Source of the DNA: Isoalcanivorax pacificus W11-5
Lineage (GTDB): Bacteria > Pseudomonadota > Gammaproteobacteria > Pseudomonadales > Alcanivoracaceae
DNA length: 64,000 nucleotides
Assembly (NCBI RefSeq): GCF_000299335.2
Contig: NZ_CP004387.1
Location: 1,364,001 to 1,428,000 of the forward strand
Reading direction: 5' to 3'
The position numbers were made by a program, and so were the translations under genes. The notes beneath the pieces are model-generated. The model was not told the origin of the DNA and made no database searches. It was given only the letters and a program-made list of their open reading frames with translations. Shown one piece after another: positions 17,293 through 24,766 of the stretch; within the stretch, counting starts at the first letter, position 1; each line of letters begins with the position of its first letter.

Positions 17293-18804
17293 TCAGGATG
17301 CTGCGCGCAGTGTCTCCGGCTGTGCGTACACCACGTCGTAGGCCTCTACCGGGAAGGTCTTCAGCCGTTTTTTCAGGGTCGCCAGTGACCAGGGCCACGC
17401 CGCGAAGTTGCGGCCATTGGCGTCCAGGTAGTAGCTCTTGCAGCCACCGCTGTTGAAGACGGTGGTCTGCAGGTGTTTCTGCACCTTGTCGTTGTGTTGT
17501 TTCAGCACGTCCGGCTTGATGCTGAACTTGCTGATGCCCTGTGCCCTGACTTTTTTCAGGCCATCAATGATGTAGTCCAGTTGTGCTTCGGCCAGCCCGA
17601 TAAAGGAGTCATACACCAGCACGTTCGGGCCCAGAACCAGGAAGGCATTCGGGGTATTCGCCAGGCTGGTGCCGAGGAAGGCTTCCGGCGAGCTGTTTTT
17701 CCACAGGTCCGAGATACGGTCCCCGTTGGCGTTGAACACTTTCTTGCCGATCGGGGGATGCGAGACATCAAAGCCGGTGCCCCAGATGATCACATCCACT
17801 TCATGACGTTCGCCATTGGCGGCGATCACGGTGTTGTTTTCCACGGCCACCAGGCCGTGGGGAATCAGCGTGGTGTTGTCTGCCTGCAAGGCCGGGTAAT
17901 AGTTATTGGCAAACAGGATACGCTTGCAGCCCAGTGTGAAATCCGGTGTGACCGCCTTGCGCAGACGCGCATCCCGGATCTGCAGTTTCAGCAACTGCCT
18001 GGCGGCCGCGCTGACCGGTTTCAGGACGCCGGGATTGCGCAGGCCGAAGTTGATCACGTTCAGTGAACTGGCCACCGCCTTGCGCCAGCCGCGCTGGATG
18101 GCCGGCAACTTCTCGATGGCGAGCTTGCTCATGTTGCCCAGTGGCAGGTCCGGCTTCGGCAGTACCCAGGGCGCGGTGCGCTGGAATACGAACAGTTCTT
18201 TCACTTTGGGCTGAATCTCTGGCACAAACTGGATGGCCGACGCCCCGGTGCCGATCACTGCCACACGTTTTCCGGTCAGGTCGTAGTCATGATTCCATTT
18301 GGCGGAATGAAACATTTCGCCCTGAAAGCCGTCCAGGCCAGGGAGTGCGGGAATCTGTGCTTCAGTGATCGGGCCCGTGGCGAAGATGACGGTTTTCGCC
18401 AGATACTGGCCGCGCGTGGTATCCAGCACCCACAGGTGGCGGCTGTCATCCCAGCGTGCGTTTTCCAGTGCGGTGTTGAATTCGATCAGCGGTGTGATCT
18501 GGAAGTGATCGCTGACGTCTTCCAGGTAGCGGAGGATTTCCGGCTGTTTGGCAAACAGGCGGCTCCATTTGCTGCTCAAGGCAAAGGAATAGGAGTACAG
18601 GGACGAGGGCACGTCACAGCCGCAGCCTGGATAGGTGTTCTCACGCCAGGTGCCGCCGACACGATCCGATTGTTCGATGATCAGGAAGTCGTGGTAACCC
18701 TCCTGCTTCAGCTTGATGGCTGCGGCGATGCCGGAAATGCCGGCGCCGACAATGAAGGTGTCGTGGACGGTTGCCGCAGAGGCCGGGTTGTTGTTCTCTG
18801 CCAT
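17293..18804 (-). CDS. Flavin-containing / Baeyer-Villiger-type monooxygenase
   Basis: A 503-residue NADPH/FAD monooxygenase. FAD-binding GAGISG is at 20-25, with EQSDRVGGTWRENTYPGCGCD after it. The BVMO-type fingerprint FQGEMFHSAKW sits before the NADPH Rossmann motif VAVIGTGASAIQ. The residue after the fingerprint Trp is Asn, not the usual Pro/Asp. Relatives oxidise ketones or hydrophobic substrates such as long-chain alkanes (AlmA-type). ATG 18804 is preferred to the TTG at 18834. It lies with an SDR and a PF10118 hydrolase on the same strand, a trio suited to oxidising and releasing hydrophobic substrates. The exact substrate is unknown. Confidence 0.85.
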   Translation of the reverse strand: MAENNNPASAATVHDTFIVGAGISGIAAAIKLKQEGYHDFLIIEQSDRVGGTWRENTYPGCGCDVPSSLYSYSFALSSKWSRLFAKQPEILRYLEDVSDHFQITPLIEFNTALENARWDDSRHLWVLDTTRGQYLAKTVIFATGPITEAQIPALPGLDGFQGEMFHSAKWNHDYDLTGKRVAVIGTGASAIQFVPEIQPKVKELFVFQRTAPWVLPKPDLPLGNMSKLAIEKLPAIQRGWRKAVASSLNVINFGLRNPGVLKPVSAAARQLLKLQIRDARLRKAVTPDFTLGCKRILFANNYYPALQADNTTLIPHGLVAVENNTVIAANGERHEVDVIIWGTGFDVSHPPIGKKVFNANGDRISDLWKNSSPEAFLGTSLANTPNAFLVLGPNVLVYDSFIGLAEAQLDYIIDGLKKVRAQGISKFSIKPDVLKQHNDKVQKHLQTTVFNSGGCKSYYLDANGRNFAAWPWSLATLKKRLKTFPVEAYDVVYAQPETLRAAS

Positions 18805-18823
18805 GGTCGTGGTCTCTGTTGGT

Positions 18824-19660
18824 TTATTTGACAAAACGATAGGAGAAGCCGAGGAACCTGGCGTACAGGTCGGGTGAGGCCCGCTTCATGATCCAGAACA
18901 GTTTCGCGTCCACCTGCGGGGTGGTGTACAGCTCGCCCTTGTCCAGACGGTTCAGCGTCAGCCGGGCCACGGCATCGCTGGTGGTCAAGGCGTAGTTCAT
19001 CAGGGCGTGGTTCGCCAGCCGGGAATAGCGCTCCGGAATACGGCCATCCTTGATGATGTTGGTGGGCACCAGGGTCGGGCAGAGTACATTGACGCGAATG
19101 TTGTCCCGTTTCAGTTCGGCAAACAGGGTTTCCGACAAGGCCCGCACACCGGCCTTGGTCACGTTGTATGCGCTCATCTCCGGAGCGGCCGTATAGGATG
19201 CCGCCGATGCCACGTTGATGATGGCGCCACGGCCCTGCTTCTTGAAGCCCGGCACAAAGTAATGGCACCCGTGGATCACGCCCCACAGGTTGATGTTCAT
19301 GCACCACTGCCAGTCATCCAGGCTCAGTTCATCGAACTTGCCGCCCAGGCCGACGCCGGCGTTATTGATCACCAGCGTGACAGGATGCTGCAACAGTACT
19401 TCCGCCTGTTCGGCCAGCTGCTGCACCTGTTCGGCACTGCCGACATCGCACCGGAGTGCGAAGCCCGTGGCGCCTTCCTGCTCGATCAATGCAACGGTTT
19501 CCTCGGCGGCAGCCAGGTTGATATCGGCGCAGACGATGCTGCCGCCGCGCCGGGCCAGTTCCAGTGCAAAGCTTCTGCCGATGCCACTGCCGGCACCGGT
19601 GACCACGGCGTAGGCCTGCTTGCTGGGTTTGGCAAAGCGCTGTTTCAGAAAATTCATCAT
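18824..19660 (-). CDS. Short-chain dehydrogenase/reductase (classical SDR)
   Basis: A 278-residue NAD(P)-dependent oxidoreductase. The cofactor motif TGAGSGIG is at 21-28, NNAG follows at about 100, and the catalytic pair is Y-x3-K in SAYNVTKAG with the serine in NVASAASY. The acidic residue after strand 2 (CADIN) suggests NAD preference. The C-terminal extension of about 50 residues (LYTTPQVDAKLFWIMKR) is typical of SDRs next to FMO-type monooxygenases. It probably interconverts the alcohol/ketone partner of the monooxygenase. The start is set at ATG 19660, with ATG 19657 as alternative; the frame continues upstream without support. Confidence 0.88.
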   Translation of the reverse strand: MMNFLKQRFAKPSKQAYAVVTGAGSGIGRSFALELARRGGSIVCADINLAAAEETVALIEQEGATGFALRCDVGSAEQVQQLAEQAEVLLQHPVTLVINNAGVGLGGKFDELSLDDWQWCMNINLWGVIHGCHYFVPGFKKQGRGAIINVASAASYTAAPEMSAYNVTKAGVRALSETLFAELKRDNIRVNVLCPTLVPTNIIKDGRIPERYSRLANHALMNYALTTSDAVARLTLNRLDKGELYTTPQVDAKLFWIMKRASPDLYARFLGFSYRFVK

Positions 19661-19713
19661 AAGGCACTCACGCAACGTTGGTGTCATGCATCCTGCGGTG
19701 TGGACCGGTAACG

Positions 19714-20643
19714 TCATACTTGTTTTGCGGGTACGAATTCCTTGACCAGATAGGGCGTCAACAGGCCGGTTTCAGGGTGCAGCAGCCGTTCCTTGTAGTA
19801 TTCCAGGTAGGCAGTGGTGTCGTGGTCATTGGGATGAAAATCCGGGCGCAGGTAATCCAGGATATGCCCCATGGTGCTGCCATAGACGCCCTCCCTGGGG
19901 CCGAACAGCAGGCCAACACTGCGGCGCACATCTTTCCAGTAACGCAGGCTGAGCAGGTTGCGTGGCGAACGCATGACCGGGATGGCCGCGCCGCCGAGAG
20001 GCACCAGGAGCAGAATGGTGACAAAGGCCAGTGCGAAGCCGCTGATCCGTAGTGGATAGCTGCCTGACAGTGTCTGGTAGACGTCGTAGGCGATATCCTT
20101 GTGCTCGGATTCTTCCAGCATGTGCCACATCCACAGGGCACGCTGCTTTTCGTCATCCGTCTCGAAAAAGATCTCTTCATGCTTCATGAAGAACTCCGCC
20201 ATGACAGCGGTGAAATGCTCGATGCCGGCCATCAGTGATAGTTGCAGGCGGTGCGGCAGTTTCTTGAAGCCGAATTTGAAGACGTTGTGGGCCAGGAAGC
20301 GATAAAAGGCCACCGGGAAGCGGTGCTGTGCCAGCACATCGTTCCACTCATTGTGCATTTTCGAGTGGATCGCCTCCTGGCCAATCAGCGACGTCACGCG
20401 CCGCTTCAGTTCGGCGTCCTTGAGAAACTGGCGGTGATGACGGGCGGTATCGATCACCAGATCTTCACCGAACGTCAGGAAGATCGACAGTGCCTCGAAA
20501 TAGGCGGTGGCCAGTTCCGTATTCAGATAGAAGCGGGTATCTGCCTCGCTGGCCTCAAACCGGAAATCCATATGGCGGATCGGGACGTCGGCCCTGGCAG
20601 GGGTATGCTTCGGGACATATTGATGAATGGTCGCGGTGTTCAT
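19714..20643 (-). CDS. PF10118 metal-dependent hydrolase family protein
   Basis: A 309-residue protein of the family annotated as metal-dependent hydrolase, probably a ferritin-like diiron fold. Metal-ligand candidates are Glu/His in GQEAIHSKMHNEWN, EHFTAVMAEFF and LEESEHKDIAYDVY. One hydrophobic segment (ISGFALAFVTILLLVPLGG, about 200-220) suggests membrane association. It is first in the leftward set hydrolase-SDR-FMO and should be coexpressed with them. The biochemical role of the family is not established. Confidence 0.8.
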   Translation of the reverse strand: MNTATIHQYVPKHTPARADVPIRHMDFRFEASEADTRFYLNTELATAYFEALSIFLTFGEDLVIDTARHHRQFLKDAELKRRVTSLIGQEAIHSKMHNEWNDVLAQHRFPVAFYRFLAHNVFKFGFKKLPHRLQLSLMAGIEHFTAVMAEFFMKHEEIFFETDDEKQRALWMWHMLEESEHKDIAYDVYQTLSGSYPLRISGFALAFVTILLLVPLGGAAIPVMRSPRNLLSLRYWKDVRRSVGLLFGPREGVYGSTMGHILDYLRPDFHPNDHDTTAYLEYYKERLLHPETGLLTPYLVKEFVPAKQV

Positions 20644-20882
20644 GGGCAGTCACCCTTCGGTTGGATCGCCAGGCGTGGCCGGTGCGGAGAGGGCAAAACG
20701 CACCCCGCCATCACTGTTACATTGATCGATGGCAAGATAGCCGGACATTTGTTCGGATTCAATTCAGATTCGGCGCCGGCAGGGGCCTGCCGTGGTGCCC
20801 GGCTGTGCTCTATGGCGGGCTGTTGCCGCTGGTCTGTTGCGCATAACATCACCGGGCATCATTTCGCAGTCGGGGGCAAGGC

Positions 20883-21503
20883 ATGACCACAGATAACGGG
20901 CCGGAAGAAAACGCGGCCTGGCTGGTGCAGCTGAAAGGAGGTGACCAGGCGGCGTTCTCGGCGCTGGTGCGGCGCCATCACCGGGCGCTGGTCGCGCTGG
21001 CCCGTGCGGTGGTCGGCGAGAACGACGCCGAGGAAATGGTGCAGCAGGCATGGCTGAAAGCGTACGGCGCCATCGCCACGTTCGAGGGGCGTGCCAGCCT
21101 GCGTACCTGGCTGTCGCGGATTGTCATCAACGAGGGGCGCATGTGGCTGCGCAAGCAGGGCCGGGAAGTGTCGCTGGACAGCTTGCCAGAGACAGTGGAC
21201 CCGCTGGCGGCCCGGTTTGACGAACGCGGCCTGTGGTCCGCACCGCCGGCCCAGTGGCACAGCGACAGCCCGGACGCATTGCTGATGACAGCACAACTGG
21301 CGGATTGCCTGGAGCGTTTGCTCACGGGCATGCCGGGCAACCAGCGCGCCCTGCTGGAAATGCGCGACACCGACGGCCTGCCGTTTGATGAAATCTGTAA
21401 TCTTCTCGGCCTTTCTGCATCCAATGCACGGGTGCTGCTGCATCGCGCCCGCGCCCGGCTGTTCGGGCTGGTGGATCATTATCAGGAGACAGGCGAATGC
21501 TGA
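20883..21503 (+). CDS. ECF-type RNA polymerase sigma factor
   Basis: A 206-residue sigma-70 family group 4 factor. Region 2 (about 25-90) contains FSALVRRHHRALVALARAVVGENDAEEMVQQAWLKA in two helices and LRTWLSRIVINEG. A linker leads to region 4 (about 140-195) with MPGNQRALLEMRDTDGLPFDEI and LGLSASNARVLLHRARARL. It overlaps the zinc-finger gene by 7 bases, the usual sigma/anti-sigma coupling. Divergent from the PF10118 operon across 239 bp. Confidence 0.93.
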   Translation: MTTDNGPEENAAWLVQLKGGDQAAFSALVRRHHRALVALARAVVGENDAEEMVQQAWLKAYGAIATFEGRASLRTWLSRIVINEGRMWLRKQGREVSLDSLPETVDPLAARFDERGLWSAPPAQWHSDSPDALLMTAQLADCLERLLTGMPGNQRALLEMRDTDGLPFDEICNLLGLSASNARVLLHRARARLFGLVDHYQETGEC

Positions 21504-21730
21504 AGTGCCGGGAATTTACCCAGGCGGCGGACAGGATGCTGGATGGCGACATGCGCCTGCGCGAGCGGCTGGCCATGCGTCTGCACTGGCTGCATTGCCA
21601 TGTCTGCCGCCGTTACCTGCGCCAGTTGCGGCAATTGCTGCGCTCAGTCCCCTTCATGCATGGCCCGGCCAGTGACGAGGAAGTGGCGCAGGTAATGCAG
21701 CATCTGCATCATCAGGAAAAATCGCTGTAA
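21497..21730 (+). CDS. Zinc-finger (zf-HC2 type) putative anti-sigma factor
   Basis: A 77-residue soluble protein with the zinc-binding HWLHCHVCRRY (H-x3-C-x2-C) at about residues 30-40. It lacks a transmembrane helix, so it resembles cytosolic ZAS proteins that release their sigma on oxidation or another signal. It starts within the sigma gene. Regulation of the cognate ECF factor is the likely role. Confidence 0.8.
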   Translation: MLKCREFTQAADRMLDGDMRLRERLAMRLHWLHCHVCRRYLRQLRQLLRSVPFMHGPASDEEVAQVMQHLHHQEKSL

Positions 21731-21745
21731 CACATCCGCTTCCCG

Positions 21746-21770
21746 CGCATCAGTGATAGACACTGATGCG
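21746..21770 (+). other. Perfect 10-bp inverted repeat between anti-sigma and DoxX genes
   Basis: CGCATCAGTG (21746-21755) and CACTGATGCG (21761-21770) flank ATAGA, 18 bp before the doxX start. No T-tract follows, so it may be an operator or RNA hairpin controlling doxX and not a terminator. Confidence 0.5.
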
Positions 21771-21788
21771 TGCAAGGGGGCTCCCGCC

Positions 21789-22469
21789 ATGTCCACTCTG
21801 TTTCACCGGCTTGATCACTGTTACCTGTCGTGCTTACAACGTCTCGGCACGCTGGACTTCATCGCCCCGCTGTTATTGCGCCTGTTTCTTGCCCCGGTGT
21901 TCTTTGCTGCGGGCTGGCAAAAACTGATGCACTTCGAGGCCACCGTCAGCTGGTTTGGCAATGCCGACTGGGGGCTGGGCCTGCCGCTGCCCTGGCTGCT
22001 GGCCGTGCTGGCGATCATGACCGAACTGGTGGGTGGCGTGCTGCTGCTGTTGGGGCTGGCGACACGGCTGGTGACGGTGCCGCTGATCATCACCATGCTG
22101 GTCGCCATCGCGTCGGTGCATTGGCAGCATGGCTGGTTTGCAGTGGCGCCCTCTGATCCGGGAGCGAACATGTTCGCGCCGCTGGCGGCACTTGGCGTGC
22201 CTGCCGCGCAGCGCAGCCTGGAAAACAGCGCGGCGGTGGGGCAGCGGTTGACCCGTGCCCGCAGCATCCTGCGTGAGCACGGGGATGCCCGCTGGTTGAC
22301 AGAAAAGGGCCGCTTCGTGGTGCTCAACAACGGCATCGAATTCGCGGCAACCTATTTGTTGATGCTGCTGGTGCTGCTGTTTCAGGGTGGCGGGCGCTTT
22401 GTCAGCCTGGATCACTGGTGGGCGCGCTGGTCTCGCCGGGCTCAGTGCCCCCAGCGGCCGGCCGGGTAG
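21789..22469 (+). CDS. DoxX family membrane protein
   Basis: A 226-residue protein with four to five hydrophobic helices (APLLLRLFLAPVFFAAGWQKL at the start, LLAVLAIMTELVGGVLLLLG, a third helix LVTVPLIITMLVAIASVHW, and a C-terminal ATYLLMLLVLLF). It matches DoxX/YphA-like proteins often controlled by ECF sigma factors and linked to redox stress. AAGGGGG precedes ATG 21789; the longer frame from 21753 has no support. It probably belongs to the sigma/anti-sigma unit. Its last 28 bp overlap the end of the convergent UPF0126 gene. Confidence 0.85.
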   Translation: MSTLFHRLDHCYLSCLQRLGTLDFIAPLLLRLFLAPVFFAAGWQKLMHFEATVSWFGNADWGLGLPLPWLLAVLAIMTELVGGVLLLLGLATRLVTVPLIITMLVAIASVHWQHGWFAVAPSDPGANMFAPLAALGVPAAQRSLENSAAVGQRLTRARSILREHGDARWLTEKGRFVVLNNGIEFAATYLLMLLVLLFQGGGRFVSLDHWWARWSRRAQCPQRPAG

Positions 22470-23062
22470 GAGAAGACCGGCAGTGACCAGCCCCAGCGCA
22501 GGGCCGCCAGCCGCAGGCTGATGCCGACGGCAAAGGCCAGGGATAGCGTGATGGTTTCGGAGACCTGCAGCGCATTGAGGCCCAGGTAGGCCAGTGCCAC
22601 CACCAGGGATACGCAGGCATACAGTTCACGCCGCAGTACCTGCGGCGTGCGATGGCAGAGAATATCGCGCAGGATGCCGCCAAAAATGCCGGTGATGACC
22701 GCTGACATGATCACCACGACCGTGCTGTAGCCCAGTGACAGCGCCACATTGCAGCCGATGATCGTGAAGGCGACCAGCCCCAGCGCATCGACCAGCAGGA
22801 ACAGCCGGTACAGGCGATGGATGAAGCGTGCCACGAGCAGCGTCAACAGGCCGGCGGAAATGGTCAGGTAGATGTAGGCCGGGTGCTGTGTCCAGGTGAC
22901 CGGGTAATTGCCGAGCAGGATATCGCGCACGGTGCCCCCGCCAAGCGCGGTGACAAAGGCAATCAGGGACACGCCGAACAGGTCCATATTGCGGCGGCCG
23001 GCGGCGAGCGCGCCGGACATGGCTTCGGCGGAAATGGCAACGAGATAGATCAGCGTCAACAC
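22442..23062 (-). CDS. UPF0126/TRIC-like membrane protein, putative glycine transporter
   Basis: A 206-residue protein with about seven helices in two homologous UPF0126 halves, each with the family motif: GGGTVRDILLGNYP in the first and GGILRDILCHRTP in the second. Pfam PF03458 is now named for glycine transport because such genes are repeatedly under glycine riboswitches, and this one has a tandem glycine riboswitch directly upstream. Likely role: glycine export or uptake when glycine is abundant. The GTG start at 23062 follows AGGAG; the frame runs on upstream through the riboswitch but is not coding there. Confidence 0.9.
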   Translation of the reverse strand: MLTLIYLVAISAEAMSGALAAGRRNMDLFGVSLIAFVTALGGGTVRDILLGNYPVTWTQHPAYIYLTISAGLLTLLVARFIHRLYRLFLLVDALGLVAFTIIGCNVALSLGYSTVVVIMSAVITGIFGGILRDILCHRTPQVLRRELYACVSLVVALAYLGLNALQVSETITLSLAFAVGISLRLAALRWGWSLPVFSYPAGRWGH

Positions 23063-23103
23063 AGAGGACTCCTCAGGCGCATTACAGCCTGCTGGTTGCC
23101 TCT

Positions 23104-23282
23104 CCCTCTGTCCTGTTACCTGAGAGTTTAGGCCGCCGGCCTGTGCCGGTTGCCTTGCCCCTTCGGTGGGTCGCTGAACGACCGCTCTCCAGTCGGCGGA
23201 TATTGACGTCGCAGTAATGGTGCCTGAGCGATTATGGGAGTTTGCGCCTTCGGCGGAGGGAGGCCCTCTCTCTCCTGCGAGG
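23104..23282 (-). promoter_or_regulatory. Tandem glycine riboswitch
   Basis: Read on the minus strand, the leader contains two aptamers. The first runs from GGAGAGAG through CGCCGAAGGCGCAA to CTCAGGCA. The second runs from CTGGAGAG through CACCGAAGGGGCAA to AAACTCTCAGGTA and ACAGAGGG. These are the diagnostic conserved blocks of gcvT-type tandem glycine riboswitches. It ends about 40 nt before the GTG start of the UPF0126 gene. A possible -10 (TATCAT, 23287-23292 on the minus strand) sits just before it. Confidence 0.93.
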
Positions 23283-23319
23283 CGGCATGATAACCCGCGG
23301 CGCGTGGCCAGGCCACCCG

Positions 23320-23337
23320 ACAAACTCGGGAGTTTGT
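23320..23337. repeat. Perfect 8-bp inverted repeat upstream of the riboswitch
   Basis: ACAAACTC (23320-23327) and GAGTTTGT (23330-23337) are separated by GG. It lies about 30 bp upstream of the riboswitch promoter and 27 bp from the nested palindromic element. It could be an operator or a remnant hairpin. Confidence 0.45.
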
Positions 23338-23364
23338 GACCTGAAAGTGTTATGCATCGCTGCT

Positions 23365-23630
23365 GGGGAACCTCTGAATAACTCCCCGGTGGTTCTGCGG
23401 GCGCTACAGCATGCAGTAGCAAGGCGCGGCGCGCCGGCAATGGCATCGCCCTTGTCAAGCGACGCAACGCGGCTAATGCGTGCTGTAGCGCCCGCCCTGC
23501 GGGGCTTTCCGGGCGGCACCTGCTCCGCGTTGCGACTTCTCGACGTAGCCCGCTATGCCTTCGAAGTCGCGCCTTGATCAGGTGCCGCCCGGAAAGCCAG
23601 AACCACCGGGGAGTTATTCAGAGGTTCCCC
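23365..23630. repeat. 266-bp nested palindromic (cloverleaf) element, MITE-like
   Basis: A perfect 33-bp terminal inverted repeat (23365-23397 / 23598-23630) encloses two further perfect inverted repeats placed end to end: 15 bp (23397-23411 / 23481-23495) and 20 bp (23503-23522 / 23579-23598). The inner loops contain more pairing (GCGACTTC with GAAGTCGC). Folded, the single strand makes a three-way junction covering the whole element. There is no coding frame of substance. It looks like a non-autonomous mobile element or a complex REP/BIME-type repeat; no target duplication is obvious. Confidence 0.85.
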
Positions 23631-23698
23631 GGAGAGCCTGTCGAGGGGGCCGGCCGGCGCCGGTCTGGTGCCGCCATCACAACAAGGGAGAACGGATC

Positions 23699-24742
23699 AT
23701 GAAACAGGATGTACAGGACTACTACGGCCAGACACTGCAAAGCAGCGCTGACCTGCAGACCAATGCCTGCTGCGATGCCGCACCACCCGAGTGGCTCAAG
23801 CCGTGGCTGGCGATGTTGCACGATGAAGTGGTGAGCCGTTACTACGGCTGCGGGCTGGTGGCACCGCAACAGCTGGAAGGGATGCGGGTGCTGGATCTCG
23901 GTTGTGGCAGCGGCCGCGATGTGTACCTGCTGTCCGCGCTGGTAGGTGAGCGGGGCGAGGTGGTGGGCGTCGACATGACCCCCGAGCAACTGGCCGTTGC
24001 CGAGCGTCACCAGGCGTATCACCAGCAGGCGTTTGGCCATGCACGCAGTAATGTGCGGTTTGTGCAGGGCGATATCGAACACCTGGATGAGCTCGGCCTG
24101 GAGAGTGATTACTTTGACATCGTGGTGTCCAACTGCGTGATCAATCTCTGCACGGACAAGGCGCGGGCGCTGAACGAGGTGTTTCGAGTGCTCAAGCCTG
24201 GCGGTGAGATGTACTTCTCCGATATCTATGGCGACCGGCGCATTCCCGACGCGCTGCTGAAGGACCCTGTCCTGTACGGTGAATGCCTGTCCGGTGCGCT
24301 GTACTGGCAGGATTTTCTCACACTGGCCCGGCAGGCCGGGTTTCTGGACCCGCGTCTGGTGGAGGACCGCCCGATCACCATCGGGAATGACCATATCCGC
24401 ACACGCCTGGCGCCAGCCCGGTTTTTCTCCGCGACCTACCGGCTGTTCAAACTGGCCGGGCTTGAGCCGGCCTGCGAGGACTACGGCCAGGCGGTGATTT
24501 ATCGGGGCACGCTGCCGGAAAGCCCGTCGGCGTTTGTGCTGGATAACCACCATCTGATCGAACGCGGCAAGGTATTCCCGGTCTGCGGCAATACCTGGCG
24601 CATGCTGCGCGACAGCCGTTTCGCCGGGCACTTCGAGTTCATCGGGGATTTCACCACCCATTACGGTGTTTTTCCTGGTTGTGGCAGCCAGATGCCGTTC
24701 GCCAGTGACAGTTCCATCACGCCCGTGGGAGGATGCTGCTGA
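23699..24742 (+). CDS. arsM: Arsenite methyltransferase ArsM (arsenosugar-type subfamily)
   Basis: A 347-residue SAM-dependent methyltransferase that methylates As(III). The N-terminal YYGQTLQSSADLQTNACC carries the paired arsenic-binding cysteines. The SAM motif is VLDLGCGSGRDVY, with GVDMTPEQL after it. SNCVINL and GECLSGALY supply further conserved cysteines. The C-terminal half has FFSATYRLFKLAGLEPACED, VCGNTWRML and a terminal GGCC. This long form matches the subfamily annotated for arsenosugar biosynthesis, not the short detoxification ArsM. AAGGGAG precedes ATG 23699; upstream sequence is palindromic repeat, not coding. A radical-SAM gene follows 24 bp later, so the two are probably cotranscribed. 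Confidence 0.9.
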   Translation: MKQDVQDYYGQTLQSSADLQTNACCDAAPPEWLKPWLAMLHDEVVSRYYGCGLVAPQQLEGMRVLDLGCGSGRDVYLLSALVGERGEVVGVDMTPEQLAVAERHQAYHQQAFGHARSNVRFVQGDIEHLDELGLESDYFDIVVSNCVINLCTDKARALNEVFRVLKPGGEMYFSDIYGDRRIPDALLKDPVLYGECLSGALYWQDFLTLARQAGFLDPRLVEDRPITIGNDHIRTRLAPARFFSATYRLFKLAGLEPACEDYGQAVIYRGTLPESPSAFVLDNHHLIERGKVFPVCGNTWRMLRDSRFAGHFEFIGDFTTHYGVFPGCGSQMPFASDSSITPVGGCC

Positions 24743-24766
24743 TGACACACTGGCTCAGGAGCAGTT

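Noticed and set aside
18805-18834. TTG start at 18834 for the monooxygenase
   Set aside because: It would place the start inside the end of the SDR gene and adds a polar tail; ATG 18804 fits better.
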